Source of the DNA: Betaproteobacteria bacterium
GTDB taxonomy: Bacteria; Pseudomonadota; Gammaproteobacteria; Burkholderiales; Eutrophovitaceae
DNA: 64,000 nucleotides
NCBI GenBank assembly: GCA_020354125.1
Contig: CP070643.1
Location: 3,834,439-3,898,438, forward strand
Direction of reading: 5' to 3'
Shown here: positions 31,136-42,183 of the stretch, in pieces
Layout of the letters: each line of letters starts with the position of its first letter
Position numbering within the stretch: position 1 is the first letter of the stretch
The notes under the pieces: model-generated
What the model saw: the letters and a program-made list of their open reading frames with translations, nothing else
The model's database searches: none
What the model was told of the DNA's origin: nothing
Program-made: the position numbers and the translations under genes

Positions 31136-32514
31136 GACTCTCCATCATCGGATGCCGAGACCGGTTCACCGATGAGTGCATTGACAACGCGCTCCATGCG
31201 CATGAAACGCGATCCTTTTACCAATACCGTAGTCGAACCATCGAGAGTCGAACGCAGCGTTTGCAGCAGGTCCGCTACGTCGTCGAAATGCGCGCCACCC
31301 GCGCCGAAGGCACGCACCGCTTCGGCGGACAGCTTGCCCAGACCGAGCAATCGATCGACGCCGGCGCGACGTGCAAACCCGCCCAGTTCCGCATGCAAGC
31401 TGGCTGCGGTATCGCCAAGCTCTCCCATATCGCCCAGCACCATGATCTTTTGGCCCTGGCTCGCACCGAGAACGGACAGTGCCGCCTGGGCCGACTCCGG
31501 ATTGGCGTTGTAGCTGTCGTCGATGACAACGTCGCCACTGTCCAACGGCCTGCAGTTGAGGCGGCCGGCGACACCTATATATATGTGTAGTCCCGCGGCT
31601 ATCTTCTCCGACGGAACGCCCAGCACAAAGGCGGCCGTCGCAGCTGCCAGTGCATTCTTGACGTTATGCAGGCCGGGCACCCGCAACGTCGCCGGGAACT
31701 CGCCATCCGGTGTACGCAACGTGATCAGGCTTCCTGCGCCGGATAGTTCGTAGCGCGCCGAGACAATCGCATGGCGAGTAAGACCGAAGTCGACAATCTG
31801 TTTGTCCCCGACGACCGAGCGCCAGTAGTCGGCAAACGCATCATCTGCATTGATTATTGCCACACCAGATGATTCGAGCCCGCCGAAAATCTCGCCCTTG
31901 GCCCGGGCAATCGCCTCCACCGAGCCTACCTCGCCGATATGTGCAGTTCCTGCATTATTGATCAATGCGACGCTGGGGCGTGCGATGCGGGTTAGATAGG
32001 CAATCTCGCCGAGATGGTTCATACCCAGTTCGATCACCGCAAAACGGTGGCGCGGCTCTAGTTCCAACAACATGGTTGGCACACCGATGTCGTTGTTGAG
32101 GTTCCCCCGCGTTGCCAAGACGGCGTCCTCTCCGGCATGTTCGCGCAGAATTGCCGCAAGCATTTCCTTGACCGTCGTCTTGCCGTTGCTGCCGGTAATT
32201 GCGACCAGCGGTATGTTGAACAGCGATCGCCACCATGCAGCCAACCGTCCGTAGCCAAGCCGAACGTCGTCGACAATGATTGCTGACATGTTCCCACACG
32301 CCGCAATCTTGGGGTCACTGATCATAGCGGCAACAGCACCTTTAGCAAGTGCCTCGTCGACGTAATCGTGGCCATCGAAACGCGGACCCTTGATAGCAAC
32401 GAACAGATCTCCGGGACGAACATCGCGGCTATCGGTTGTGACACGCATGATCTGCGCGTCTTCGCCGTGTAAATTTGCGCCCACTGCGCGCGCTGCCGCC
32501 GACAACTTAAACAC
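31132..32514 (-). CDS. murF: UDP-MurNAc-tripeptide-D-alanyl-D-alanine ligase MurF
   Basis: Adds the D-Ala-D-Ala dipeptide made by Ddl. 460 residues with the N-terminal tripeptide domain ([19 protein letters not shown]), ATP loop [14 protein letters not shown] near 110, [10 protein letters not shown] and [15 protein letters not shown]. Overlaps murE and mraY at its two ends. Confidence 0.97.
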   Translation of the reverse strand: MFKLSAAARAVGANLHGEDAQIMRVTTDSRDVRPGDLFVAIKGPRFDGHDYVDEALAKGAVAAMISDPKIAACGNMSAIIVDDVRLGYGRLAAWWRSLFNIPLVAITGSNGKTTVKEMLAAILREHAGEDAVLATRGNLNNDIGVPTMLLELEPRHRFAVIELGMNHLGEIAYLTRIARPSVALINNAGTAHIGEVGSVEAIARAKGEIFGGLESSGVAIINADDAFADYWRSVVGDKQIVDFGLTRHAIVSARYELSGAGSLITLRTPDGEFPATLRVPGLHNVKNALAAATAAFVLGVPSEKIAAGLHIYIGVAGRLNCRPLDSGDVVIDDSYNANPESAQAALSVLGASQGQKIMVLGDMGELGDTAASLHAELGGFARRAGVDRLLGLGKLSAEAVRAFGAGGAHFDDVADLLQTLRSTLDGSTTVLVKGSRFMRMERVVNALIGEPVSASDDGES

Positions 32515-34108
32515 GCGCGCCCCCCTTGCCAGCCCTTTTGCTGCGTCCGCGACTGCCTGGTTTGGATATGGCCCCGCCCGTGGGGGCTTTTGCCTTCACC
32601 ATTGCGGCGCGCGCCACTTCGACATCGCTGAACGGTAAACGCTCACCGCGGATTTCCTGATAGCTTTCGTGGCCTTTTCCGGCGATCAAAACAATATCGT
32701 CAGCACCTGCAGAGACGATTGCTTCGCCAATCGCCGCGGCGCGATCCGGCTCGATGCGGTAACTGGGATGCGCGCCGGTGACAATGTCATTGATGATTGA
32801 GCGTGGATCCTCCGAACGCGGATTGTCACTGGTGACGATGCTCTGATCGGCCAGTCTGGTCGCGACCTCACCCATTAACGGACGTTTACCCGGATCGCGA
32901 TCGCCACCGGCACCAAACACACAGTGCAAGCGCGCGCCAGGGTTGAGCAGATCGCGCAAAGTCTCGAGTGCCTTCTGTAGCGCATCGGGCGTATGAGAGT
33001 AGTCGACGACGACCAGCGGAAAACCGTCTTCGCGGATAATCTGCATGCGTCCCGGCACTGGCTCGAGTTCGGCCACGGCCGCCACGGCATCATCGAGCGC
33101 AATATCCGCACACACCAGTACGCCCAGCACACCCAATATATTGAGCGCATTGAATGCACCGAGTACACCGCTGCGCACTTTTGCATCGCCCCACGGCGTG
33201 GTGATTTCGAGCTTCAGGCCTTTGGTCGAGAGATCAAGTTTGTGACCAGCTATTTCGCCCTTCCCGAAACCATAGCCGATGACGTTGACATGGCGACGAT
33301 CAATGCGCGACGCAAGTTCGGCACCGAACGCATCATCGAGGTTGACCACAGCGTGTTTCAGGTGCGGCCAGGCGAACAGGCGCGCCTTGGCCTCACCGTA
33401 CGCAACCATGTCGCCGTGATAATCGAGATGATCACGCGACAGATTGGTAAACATCGCAACGTCAAAGGCAACACCGTTGACGCGGCCTTGTTCTACGCCG
33501 TGCGATGAAACTTCCATTGCAACCGCCTTCGCACCTTTGGCACGAACTTTCCCCAGAAAGGCGTGCAGCGAAACCGGGTCGGGTGTGGTGTTGAGCGGGT
33601 AGTCCTCGTCATCGCCATCGCCGATCAGACCGCTTCCGAGCGTTCCGATGACGGCGCATTGTTTGTCCAGCCGTGTCAACGACTGCGCAATCCAGTGCGA
33701 ACACGACGTTTTGCCATTGGTGCCGGTAATACCAGTAACCCACAGGTCGCGTGAAGGGTTCCTGAAAAATGCTTCAGCAATCAGCCCCACGCAGTGACGT
33801 AAGCCGTTCACTGGCAAGTTCGGAATATTCCAATCCGGGTTCCATTCGAATCCCGAGGCCTCCCAAACGACCGCAATGGCGCCGGCAGCGAGTGCCTGGG
33901 CAATAAAATTTCTGCCGTCCGCGTTGTCGCCCGGGTAAGCGAGGAACAGGTCGCCTGGTTTGACCTTCCGGCTATCGATGGCCACACCACTGTAGCGCAC
34001 ACCGAGTGCATCGATTGCAGCCTGGGCTTGCAGCGCTCGCTCAAAGACCGGGTCACGCTCGAGAAGCCCGCGCCCGGCCTTGCGTGTGCTCCTGCCGGAA
34101 CGACTCAC
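32507..34108 (-). CDS. murE: UDP-MurNAc-L-alanyl-D-glutamate-meso-DAP ligase MurE
   Basis: Adds the third stem residue. 533 residues; ATP loop GITGTNGKTSCSHWIAQSL, and the motif SDNPRSEDPR (DNPR) that selects meso-diaminopimelate over lysine, so the cell wall is the Gram-negative A1-gamma type. The last 40 or so residues form a basic tail ([19 protein letters not shown]) beyond the usual end, overlapping the start of murF by 8 bases. Starts overlapping ftsI. Confidence 0.97.
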   Translation of the reverse strand: MSRSGRSTRKAGRGLLERDPVFERALQAQAAIDALGVRYSGVAIDSRKVKPGDLFLAYPGDNADGRNFIAQALAAGAIAVVWEASGFEWNPDWNIPNLPVNGLRHCVGLIAEAFFRNPSRDLWVTGITGTNGKTSCSHWIAQSLTRLDKQCAVIGTLGSGLIGDGDDEDYPLNTTPDPVSLHAFLGKVRAKGAKAVAMEVSSHGVEQGRVNGVAFDVAMFTNLSRDHLDYHGDMVAYGEAKARLFAWPHLKHAVVNLDDAFGAELASRIDRRHVNVIGYGFGKGEIAGHKLDLSTKGLKLEITTPWGDAKVRSGVLGAFNALNILGVLGVLVCADIALDDAVAAVAELEPVPGRMQIIREDGFPLVVVDYSHTPDALQKALETLRDLLNPGARLHCVFGAGGDRDPGKRPLMGEVATRLADQSIVTSDNPRSEDPRSIINDIVTGAHPSYRIEPDRAAAIGEAIVSAGADDIVLIAGKGHESYQEIRGERLPFSDVEVARAAMVKAKAPTGGAISKPGSRGRSKRAGKGGARV

Positions 34109-35835
34109 ACTTCCTCCCGCGGCAACTCGTCGTCAAGTGGCCGCCGAATGTCCTCGATGTTGTCAGGCGGCACACCGAGAACCCGCAACGCGCCCGCGGT
34201 GACTTCGCGAAACACCGGTGCTGCCACTTCTCCACCGTAGTATTTCTCGCCTTCCGGCTCGTCGATCATGACCGCAACAACCAGCCTTGGACGCGACGTC
34301 GGCGCAAGACCGACAAAAGAAGAGATGTACCGATCCGGCGCATACGCACCGTTGACGAGCTTGTGAACCGTGCCTGTCTTGCCGGCCACGCGGTAACCGG
34401 TGACGCGCGCCTGCAACGCCGTGCCGCCGGGTTCAGTGACACTTTCCAGCATGGTCCGTACGAGCCGCGCGGTGCGCGCGGAAATAACGCGTTGGCCCGG
34501 CACGCTTGCGTCACGGCGCACAAAAGTCAGTGGCGCCAGAATGCCGTCGGTGGCGAACACGGTATAGGCTCGCGCCAACTGCAACAAACTTACCGAAATG
34601 CCGTGACCATACGATACAGTCGCCTGCTCGATCGGCTTCCAGTGATCAAAGTCACGCAACCGCCCCGAGGCCTCTCCCGGGAAACCCGACCGCGGTGTGG
34701 CGCCGAATCCGGCAGTCGTCAGAACCTGCCAAAGATCCTGCGGATCCATGGACAACGCAATCTTCGCCGATCCGACATTGGATGACTTCTGAATGACCTG
34801 CGCCACGGTGAGAAAGTCGCCGTCACTGTGTACGTCGCGAATGGTGCGGTTGCCAACGCGCAAGCGGCCGGATTCGACATCGATAACTGTGCCAGGGTCA
34901 AGCAGGCCGGCATCCATTGCGGCAGCGGCAGTAAACGGCTTGAGCGTGGAGCCCGGCTCGAACAGATCGACCACCGCACGATTTCGCGTGCGCTTGGTGT
35001 GGAAAGTGTCGCGGTTGTTGGGGTTGTAACTCGGCCAGTTAGCCAACGCCAGCACTTCGCCACTGTGAACATCGAGCACAACGATGCTGGCAGCTTTCGC
35101 ATGGTGCGCGATGGCGGCGTTTCTCAGTTCGCGGTAGGCGAGATACTGCACGTTGCGGTCGATTGACAGCGCCAGAGAGCGACCATCTCGCGGTGCGCTC
35201 ATGCGCTCAACATCTTCGACAATGCGACCGAGACGGTCCTTGATGACACGACGGCTACCCGGTTTGCCAGCGAGCCAGTCCTGGTACGCGAGTTCGATAC
35301 CCTCCTGGCCGCGATCGTCGACACTGGTAAAGCCAATTACATGTGCGGCAACCTCAGCGGCCGGGTAATAGCGGCGATATTCACGCTGCAAGAAGATACC
35401 GGGTAGATTCAGAGCCACCACTTTGGCCGCAACTTCGGGCGGTAACTGGCGCTTAAGATAAACAAACTCTCGTTCGCCATCCGCCAGGCGACGTGCAAGC
35501 GACCTGACGGGCATGTCAAGCACGCGCGCCAGTTTTGCGCGTTGCGCCGAGCTCAGCCTGGCATCTTGTGGCGATGCCCAGACCGACTCAACCGGTGTGC
35601 TGATAGCCAGCGGATCACCGTTACGATCGGTGATCGTGCCGCGATTGGCGACTGCGTCAATTGTTCTTGCATAACGCGACTCGCCACGGGCCTGCAAAAA
35701 ATCCTTGTTCAGGCCCTGCAAATAAAGAGCCCGCGCCGCCAACGTCATGAATCCCGCGCATACCAGAAGGACCAGAACTCGAGCCCGCCAGACAGGAAGG
35801 CGGACGTTCCGGGCTGAATGCGTGCGGGATCTCAT
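34105..35835 (-). CDS. ftsI: Septal peptidoglycan transpeptidase FtsI (PBP3)
   Basis: Class B penicillin-binding protein that cross-links septal wall. 576 residues: basic N-terminus, membrane anchor at about 18-37, pedestal domain, and transpeptidase domain with active-site S296TLK299, S351SN353 and K486TG488. Spacing and length match E. coli FtsI. Overlaps ftsL and murE by 4 bases each. Confidence 0.98.
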   Translation of the reverse strand: MRSRTHSARNVRLPVWRARVLVLLVCAGFMTLAARALYLQGLNKDFLQARGESRYARTIDAVANRGTITDRNGDPLAISTPVESVWASPQDARLSSAQRAKLARVLDMPVRSLARRLADGEREFVYLKRQLPPEVAAKVVALNLPGIFLQREYRRYYPAAEVAAHVIGFTSVDDRGQEGIELAYQDWLAGKPGSRRVIKDRLGRIVEDVERMSAPRDGRSLALSIDRNVQYLAYRELRNAAIAHHAKAASIVVLDVHSGEVLALANWPSYNPNNRDTFHTKRTRNRAVVDLFEPGSTLKPFTAAAAMDAGLLDPGTVIDVESGRLRVGNRTIRDVHSDGDFLTVAQVIQKSSNVGSAKIALSMDPQDLWQVLTTAGFGATPRSGFPGEASGRLRDFDHWKPIEQATVSYGHGISVSLLQLARAYTVFATDGILAPLTFVRRDASVPGQRVISARTARLVRTMLESVTEPGGTALQARVTGYRVAGKTGTVHKLVNGAYAPDRYISSFVGLAPTSRPRLVVAVMIDEPEGEKYYGGEVAAPVFREVTAGALRVLGVPPDNIEDIRRPLDDELPREEV

Positions 35836-36113
35836 GGGTTGGACGACGCGGGAGGGGGAGGAACCACTCGCACGCGCGCCACCTCGGGCACACGCATACC
35901 CAATTTCATCGATGCAACCTGTTCGATGCGCGACTGCATCGCCCAGGTACTTTGTTCCAGCTGCAGCTGACCAAACTCAATTTCCAGATCGCGGCCACGC
36001 TGCTGTTCATCCTGCAACTGCACGAACAGCCGCCTCGCCTGATGCTGTGAGGTCACCAATGCCAAGGCACACACCAGCAACGCGGCAAACAACATGACGT
36101 TCAGTCGAGTCAT
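35832..36113 (-). CDS. ftsL: Cell division protein FtsL
   Basis: Small bitopic divisome protein that pairs with FtsB and activates FtsWI. 93 residues: membrane helix at about 4-22 ([17 protein letters not shown]), then a leucine/glutamine-rich coiled coil ([21 protein letters not shown]) and a proline-rich end. Between rsmH and ftsI, its universal place. Confidence 0.95.
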   Translation of the reverse strand: MTRLNVMLFAALLVCALALVTSQHQARRLFVQLQDEQQRGRDLEIEFGQLQLEQSTWAMQSRIEQVASMKLGMRVPEVARVRVVPPPPASSNP

Positions 36114-37036
36114 GCGGCGAGCCTTTCGGCGACGCGCATGATGGCGCTGCGCGCGCGCGGATTACCTTGCACTTCGCTCTGATCCGGTCGCACCGGCTTG
36201 CCAATCAAACGCAACTCGCCTCTCGGCATCTCACTGTCGCGCAACGGCAATCGCTTTGGCACTTCGGGCTTCGCCAGCCGGGTCATGAAGCGCTTGACGA
36301 TGCGGTCTTCCAGCGAGTGAAAGCTGATGACCACCAGGCGCCCGCCTGGCTTCAGACATGCCACGCATTGCGGCAGCGTCATCTCCAGCTCTTCAAGCTC
36401 CTGATTGATGAAAATCCGTAAAGCCTGGAAGGTACGCGTCGCCGGATCTTGCCGTGGCTCACGCGTGGGAACGGCTTTTGCCACGATCTCGGCAAGTTCC
36501 CGCGTACGCTCGACAGGGCGCTGCGATCGAGCCGCAACAATCGCTCTTGCAATCTGTTTAGCAAACCGTTCTTCGCCATAGGTTTTGATAACCTCCCCGA
36601 TTTCTTTTTCCGATGCCTGCATCAGCCACTGCGCTGCGCTGAGTCCGTCTTCCCGGTCCATCCGCATATCGAGAGGCCCGTCCTGCTTGAAACTGAAACC
36701 ACGACCTGCTTCATCCAGTTGCGGCGATGACACACCCAAGTCGAGCAACACGCCGTCGACACCCTTCACTGCAAGTTCGCGCAACACATCAGGCAGCGCG
36801 CTGAAGCGCGCGCGGCGCACGGTAAGCCGCGCATCGCCGAGACGTTCGGCCGCAGCAACTGCTTGCGGATCGCGATCGAGTGCGATCACTCGGCCTCTCG
36901 TGCCGAGCCGTAACAACATCTCGCGGCTGTGTCCGCCGCGACCGAAGGTTCCATCCACATAAATCCCGTCTGCTTTGATATCCAACGCATCGACAGCTTC
37001 CTTCAGCAGTACCGTCTTGTGTAAGTCATGGCTCAC
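36110..37036 (-). CDS. rsmH: 16S rRNA (cytosine-1402-N4)-methyltransferase RsmH
   Basis: Methylates C1402 of 16S rRNA together with RsmI, which is also in this window. 308 residues from the GTG at 37036 ([17 protein letters not shown]); the frame is open 47 codons earlier but that part overlaps mraZ and is not conserved. SAM site [13 protein letters not shown], then [19 protein letters not shown] and the C-terminal [16 protein letters not shown]. Confidence 0.97.
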   Translation of the reverse strand: MSHDLHKTVLLKEAVDALDIKADGIYVDGTFGRGGHSREMLLRLGTRGRVIALDRDPQAVAAAERLGDARLTVRRARFSALPDVLRELAVKGVDGVLLDLGVSSPQLDEAGRGFSFKQDGPLDMRMDREDGLSAAQWLMQASEKEIGEVIKTYGEERFAKQIARAIVAARSQRPVERTRELAEIVAKAVPTREPRQDPATRTFQALRIFINQELEELEMTLPQCVACLKPGGRLVVISFHSLEDRIVKRFMTRLAKPEVPKRLPLRDSEMPRGELRLIGKPVRPDQSEVQGNPRARSAIMRVAERLAA

Positions 37037-37061
37037 GACACACTCTCGTGTGAGCCCAAAC

Positions 37062-37505
37062 TCACAATGCGAAGTTCTCCATGCCGGGAGGCAACTTCTC
37101 CGTTTCGGTCTCAATCCCCTCGATCTGCTGGTCCCAGGCCTCCTGGCTCCACATTTCAAAGTGGCTGCCCTGGCCAACCAACATCACCTGCTTCTCCAGG
37201 CCGGCGAATTTGCGTAACACTGGTGAAATCAGCAAGCGGCCAGCTCCATCAAGCTCGAGTTCTTCGGCGAAACCCACCAGTAGCCGCTTCCACAAACTGA
37301 GTTGCGGATCAAAGCTGGAAAACGTCATGATTCGGGCACGGATCGGTTCCCATGCCAGCGCCGGGTACAGCAAGAGGCACTTGTGCGGATGCGCAGTGAG
37401 CACTAACTTTCCGCCGGGCCCTTCCTGCAAAGGCTCTCTGTGCCTGGTCGGCACGGCGAGTCGTCCCTTGGCGTCGAGGTTGAGACCTGTCGCTCCCTGA
37501 AACAT
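37062..37505 (-). CDS. mraZ: Transcriptional regulator MraZ
   Basis: AbrB-like DNA-binding protein that represses the dcw operon in E. coli. 147 residues with two MraZ repeats: [15 protein letters not shown] near residue 10 and [19 protein letters not shown] near 85. Ribosome site GGGAG precedes the ATG. First gene of the cluster. Its target boxes lie 39-63 bases upstream, so it should control itself and the whole run. Confidence 0.97.
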   Translation of the reverse strand: MFQGATGLNLDAKGRLAVPTRHREPLQEGPGGKLVLTAHPHKCLLLYPALAWEPIRARIMTFSSFDPQLSLWKRLLVGFAEELELDGAGRLLISPVLRKFAGLEKQVMLVGQGSHFEMWSQEAWDQQIEGIETETEKLPPGMENFAL

Positions 37506-37543
37506 GGCTCCCTGATCCGGAAGTATCCGTTTTTAAAGTGGTT

Positions 37544-37568
37544 CCCACTTTTTCCTACTTTTCCCCAC
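37544..37568 (-). promoter_or_regulatory. MraZ operator: three 10-bp-phased boxes
   Basis: On minus the sequence reads GTGGG-N5-GTAGG-N5-GTGGG, that is, three boxes on one helix face at exact 10-bp spacing. This agrees with the known MraZ target of repeated GTGGG elements; the middle box has one mismatch. The first box overlaps the -10 of the promoter, as expected for repression. Confidence 0.85.
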
Positions 37569-37595
37569 TTTAGGTCAAAAAAATAGGCAGGTCAA
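37567..37595 (-). promoter_or_regulatory. Promoter of the dcw cluster
   Basis: On minus TTGACC (-35, 37590-37595) and TAAAGT (-10, 37567-37572) have a 17-base spacer. It lies directly upstream of, and overlaps, the MraZ boxes. The remaining gap up to rnpB (about 37600-37799) is AT-rich and shows nothing else recognisable. Confidence 0.7.
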
Positions 37596-37799
37596 GCGTA
37601 AAAAACGCTGTTTCTTTAGACAGGACAAGGACTTATCGACTAATCTTCAGTCGCCAGTTGACGACAGTCTATTAATGATTTAAGAACAATTAGTTATCTT
37701 TTTCTTTTAATGTTATTTAGAGATAATGCCGCCGTCATCGAGCGTTGCGCCGATGACACAAGCTGGCAAAAGACCCAGAAAAGACGAAAACAAAGGATA

Positions 37800-38172
37800 G
37801 AAAGCTGGCCTGTAAGCCGGGTTCTGTCCGAAGACCTTGCGGACTTCGAGGCAATCATTCATCTGGGCCGACAGTTACCTGGCGGCTCGAGCGACCTACC
37901 CGGGAGCAGCGCGAGCCACGCTTTTGCCCCCCTATTTGGTCTTGCTCCGGATGGGGTTTACCGTGCCGTCCGTGTTGCCACGTCCGCGGTGAGCTCTTAC
38001 CTCACCATTTCACCCTTACCCGCACCTGCCTGGGCAGGCCGCTGGCGGTATGCTTTCTGTTGCACTTTCCATCGCCTCACGACGTCCGGCTGTTAGCCGG
38101 CATCCTGCTCTGCGGAGCCCGGACTTTCCTCTACAAAACCGCGGTCATGTAGCGATTGCCCGGCCAGCTTTC
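37800..38172 (-). ncRNA. rnpB: RNase P RNA, class A
   Basis: Catalytic RNA that trims 5' leaders of tRNAs. The two ends pair as helix P1 (GAAAGCTGGCC at 38172 downward, GGCCAGCTTTC ending at 37800). Universally conserved blocks are present in order: GAGGAAAGTCCGGGCTCC, the AGGGTGAAAT region, GTAAACCCCATCCGGAGCAA, and near the 3' end ACAGAACCCGGCTTA. About 373 nt, normal length. The position upstream of mraZ is the same as in Pseudomonas. Confidence 0.97.
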
Positions 38173-38179
38173 ACATTAG

Positions 38180-38185
38180 AGTATC
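38180..38185 (-). promoter_or_regulatory. Putative -10 of rnpB
   Basis: GATACT on minus, placed 7 bases before the inferred RNA 5' end at 38172. No good -35 is seen at normal spacing. Confidence 0.4.
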
Positions 38186-38253
38186 GCGCAATTCGCAGGG
38201 TTCCTGGGCGGCACATGCCTGTCGGGACGAATGAATGACCGCGGGCGGCCAGC

Positions 38254-41137
38254 TCAGGTTCGGGTAAAGGGGCCTGCGGCGATGCGGACCTTGGCGATGT
38301 CGACCGTGCCGAACGGAACCGGTCTGGCAATGACCAAGCCCTATGCGTAGTCGACACCAATAGCGCGCAAGGCCTCGAGTGTCTGAACGTTCTCGACGAA
38401 CTCAGCGATGGTCTTCTTGCCCATTACATGGCCGATGTGGTTGATCGACTCGACCATTGCCCGGTCTATCGGATCTTCGAGCATGTCCTTGACGAAGCCA
38501 CCGTCGATTTTCACGTAATCGACGGGTAAGTGCTTCAAGTAACCGAACGAAGACATGCCCGAGCCGAAATCGTCCAACGAGAAACGGCAGCCAAGCATGC
38601 CAAGCCGCCGAATGAAGTCCGCCGCTTTTTTTCAAGTCTGCGACCGCCACCGTCTCAGTGATTTCGAAACGGAAAGCGTTGCAGGGCACACCGGCGATTG
38701 CAGCTTGCGTTTGCAGAAACTCAAGGAAGCTATCATCGCCAACCGACGCACCAGACAAATTAATGCTGCAAGTCTCGATCGAGCGACCGTGCTTTTTGTT
38801 CGACAGTTCTGCGTAGGTCTCGAAAGCTGTGGTCACTACCCAGCGATCGATTGCCTGCATAAGCCCATAACGTTCGGCAGCGCCAATGAACCTGCCGGGC
38901 ATGATCAGGTTGCCTTCTGCGTCGAGCATACGAAGCAAAAGCTCATAGTGCGTGCCCGCGCCGATGGTCGGATGCAAGTTTGCAATTTCCTGCGCATACA
39001 GCCGTAAGCGGTTTTCTTCCAGCGCTTTCTGTATGCGCGTCACCCATTCCATCTCGCCCTGCTTGAACGACACCTCGGCGTCATCCGTGCTATAGACGTG
39101 GACCCGATTGCGCCCCTTTTCTTTTGCCACGTAGCAGGCGGTATCCACAGCGCGTAACACTTCGGCCAGTGTATGATCGCCTTCAGTGATCGCGACCAGG
39201 CCGATGCTGCAGCCAACCGTAAACGGCATTCTCGGCCACGTGAAACGGAAGTCTTTTATAGACTGTCGTATCTCCTCTGCGGTTCGCATTCCTCGCTCCG
39301 GTGGACAGTTCTCGAGCAGGATCCCGAACTCGTTGCCACCCAGCCGGGCCAGCGTATCGCGCTCTCGTAACCGGCCCCGCAATAGCTTGCTGATTTGACG
39401 GATCAGTTCGTCACCCGCGGCGTGCCCGCCGGTATCGTTGACGATCTTGAACTGATCAAGGTCCAGGTAGAGCAGCGAGTGTTTCTGGTCATACTTTGAC
39501 GAGTTTCTCAGCGCCAGATCGAGCCGGCGCTCGAATTCATTGCGGTTGAAAAGTCCAGTCAGCGCGTCGTGGCTGGCTTGGTAAGAAAGTCGCGCCGCAA
39601 AATGTCTCTCATGACTGACGTCATGGAACACAACGACGATACCGACGATCTCGCTCGAACGGTTGCGTATCGGAGCGGCCGAAACATTGACCGATATTTC
39701 GGTGCCGTCGCGCTGCACCAGCAAGACATCGGTTGACATTGTCACGCCCTGGCCACTGCGCAGAACCACGTCAACCAGATCGGCAGCCTCTTCTCTCTCG
39801 CTTTCGTCGGTGATCTTGAGCAGACCACCTAAATGCATGCCCTTGGCATCGGGGCTTTGCCAACCGGTAAGCGCCTCCGCAATCGGATTCAGAAATTCGA
39901 CCTTGCCGGATTCGTCGGTAGTGATAACTGCGTCGCCGATAGACGCCAGTGTTAAAACCGCACGTTCCTTTTCGGCATGCAACTGCGCATCCGCCAGCTT
40001 CTGTTCGTTGATATCCGAGAGGGACCCCGCCATCCGCACGGCAGTGCCACTATTATCCCTGACCGCCTGACCACGCACGCGGAACCACTTTTGTTCACCT
40101 GAGTGGCAAACCATTCTGAGCTCGACGTCAAACGCCTCGCGATCCTCGATGTGGGCCTGCAATGCCGCCTGTAGTTTCGGCTGATCTTCATGGTGCATGC
40201 GCGACACCAGTTCGAAGCCACCAAGGGAGTTGTCGTCAGTCAGTCCCAACAGTTGCCGGAACCGCGGCGAGTAGTAAACATCGCCGGTGACGATATTCCA
40301 GTCCCAAATGCCGTCGTTGGTGCCACTTACCGCGAGTTTGAAACGTTCCTCGCTGACCCGCAGGGCTTTCTCGAATGCTTCGCTGCGTCTGAGCATACGA
40401 CGTGATAGAGCGACCCCGACAGGAATCAGCACGATCGCTGCAATCATAATTGCCATCGTGAGCTGTCGACGCAACGCCCGGTTGGCTTCGCCAAGCGTGA
40501 ACGAAAACTCATCTGACAGCGGAGTGATTCGCGCGTTGATCTCGTGCACCTGCTCTACCAGCGGCGCCAGGCTTCTGATCGATGATCTTCCGGAAGCGAT
40601 TTGTGCGTGCATTTCTTCACCGAGGCGCTGCAGTTCGAGCACGTGATCATCGCCTGCTTCCCACAGATCGATGACTCTTTCCATGTAGCTTATATCGCGC
40701 ATCGTGCGGTACAAGCGAATGACGCCCTTGATGTCATCCTCGTGAGTGCGCCCGGCAATCAAACCGGCACGGACGACATCGAGATCGGGCGAGCGCTTCT
40801 CCATTTCGATTCGCGCCAAACGGCCGCCCAATGGCACCGCGATCGCCTGCTGGAAACTGCGATAGTTATCTTCGGACTTGTCCTGCGTGTAGTGCATCAG
40901 GTAGTAAACTGCGTCCTTCTGCCCCTTCGACCACAGCCCCTCGCCGCCGACATAGGCGCGACCGGCTGAAAGCACGTCAACCGCCAACGCGGCTAGGGCG
41001 ACGAGCAGTATTACGATTGCAAGAAAAGGCCATATGATCAGCAGCAGGCGCTTGCTGTCAGGCACCATTCCAGAAAACCATCGCAGGATGTGAAAGTTGA
41101 CGATGGCTGCCTTCTGGTCGAGCAGATCACGTGCCAA
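38254..41137 (-). pseudogene. Membrane PAS-PAS-GGDEF-EAL c-di-GMP protein, broken twice in the EAL domain
   Basis: Sensor of the c-di-GMP network: two membrane helices (about 30-55 and 227-250) around a helical periplasmic domain, PAS domains at about 270-385 and 395-510, GGDEF at about 520-680, then EAL. The GGDEF signature is GGNEF, so cyclase activity is doubtful. EAL reads ELL in YELLLRM, and DDFGSG and KIDGGF are kept. At 38626-38632 an A7 run shifts the frame (six A would give KKAADFIRR); the correct frame then meets TAG at 38341-38343 where Gln is expected (VDYA-stop-GLVIARP), followed by a coherent tail to TGA at 38254. Start unsure: TTG 41137 or ATG 41068. Confidence 0.85.
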
Positions 41138-41343
41138 TCGACCGCGTCTGTCACCACCCTCGGGAGGACAGCCGGTGATCCACCGTGGCGCCAGACAATT
41201 TGTCGCCGCGCCCGTTCCTCAAGTTAACTGGCGCAAGCAGACGAGCTAACGGGCACTTCCCGGAGGTGCCTGGACAGCTGCCAACCGCTGTCACAAAAGT
41301 GTCGCCATTTCGCAATATCGGTGTCACCTTGACGTAGTCTCAT

Positions 41344-42183
41344 GTGCGCCAAGTTGATAACCGGAAGTGCATTCTGAATCTGAACGACGCTCCGGAAGCC
41401 TGGACGACCAGGTACCGGACTATCTGGATTTCGGACATCCACCTGGGTACGCCTGGCTGTCAGGCGGAACGACTCCTCGATTTCCTCAGACACCACGATA
41501 GCGATCGCCTCTACCTCGTAGGTGACATCATCGACGGCTGGCAGCTGAAACGCCGCTGGTACTGGACCCAGGCGCACAATGATGTTGTTCAAAAGGTTTT
41601 GCGCAAAGTACGCAAGGGCACCCGTGTGACCTACATTGCCGGCAACCACGACGAAGCCGCCCGGCAATTCCTCGGCCTGGCGTTCGGCGGCATCGAGATT
41701 CAAGACGAAGCGGTGCACACCATGGCTGACGGGCGCAAGTTCCTGGTCATACATGGCGACTTGTATGACGCCGTCGTGCTGTACGCGAAGTGGCTGGCAA
41801 TCATCGGCGATCACCTGTACACCTTCATCCTCAAGCTCAATCGCTGGTTTAACCACATCCGCGCCAAACTTGGTTTTCGTTATTGGTCGCTTTCCAACTA
41901 TCTGAAGCACAAAACCAAGAACGCGGTCAACTTCATGACCAAGTTCGAAGAGGCTGTTGCCCGCGAAGCGCGTGAGCGCGGTTTCCAGGGAGTCATCTGC
42001 GGCCATATCCACAAGCCGCAAATCAAGCAAATCGACGGCGTTACCTACTGCAACGACGGCGACTGGGTTGAAAGCCTTTCTGCCCTGGTTGAAACCTACG
42101 AAGGCGAGCTAAAGATCATCGAGTGGCTCCGCGACCCGCCGGCAAACACAGCGGCGACAGAAGAAATAGCAAGAACCGCGTGA
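41344..42183 (+). CDS. UDP-2,3-diacylglucosamine diphosphatase-like metallophosphatase
   Basis: Calcineurin-like phosphoesterase of 279 residues related to LpxH. All metal motifs are present: ISDIHLGTPG, LVGDIIDGWQ, AGNHDE, VIHGDLYD and CGHIHKP. True LpxH is about 240 residues; the longer family member here, paired with a glycosyltransferase, is widespread in proteobacteria and its substrate is not firmly known. GTG start; an in-frame start nearer DAPEAW is possible. Its stop overlaps the next gene's GTG. Confidence 0.88.
   Translation: MRQVDNRKCILNLNDAPEAWTTRYRTIWISDIHLGTPGCQAERLLDFLRHHDSDRLYLVGDIIDGWQLKRRWYWTQAHNDVVQKVLRKVRKGTRVTYIAGNHDEAARQFLGLAFGGIEIQDEAVHTMADGRKFLVIHGDLYDAVVLYAKWLAIIGDHLYTFILKLNRWFNHIRAKLGFRYWSLSNYLKHKTKNAVNFMTKFEEAVAREARERGFQGVICGHIHKPQIKQIDGVTYCNDGDWVESLSALVETYEGELKIIEWLRDPPANTAATEEIARTA

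Noticed and set aside
30938-31513. 191-residue plus-strand frame across mraY/murF
   Set aside because: Antisense to two well-conserved overlapping genes.
38145-38360. 71-residue frame between rnpB and the GGDEF/EAL gene
   Set aside because: Another frame of the same DNA (broken EAL end) continues a conserved protein; this frame overlaps the rnpB 5' end.
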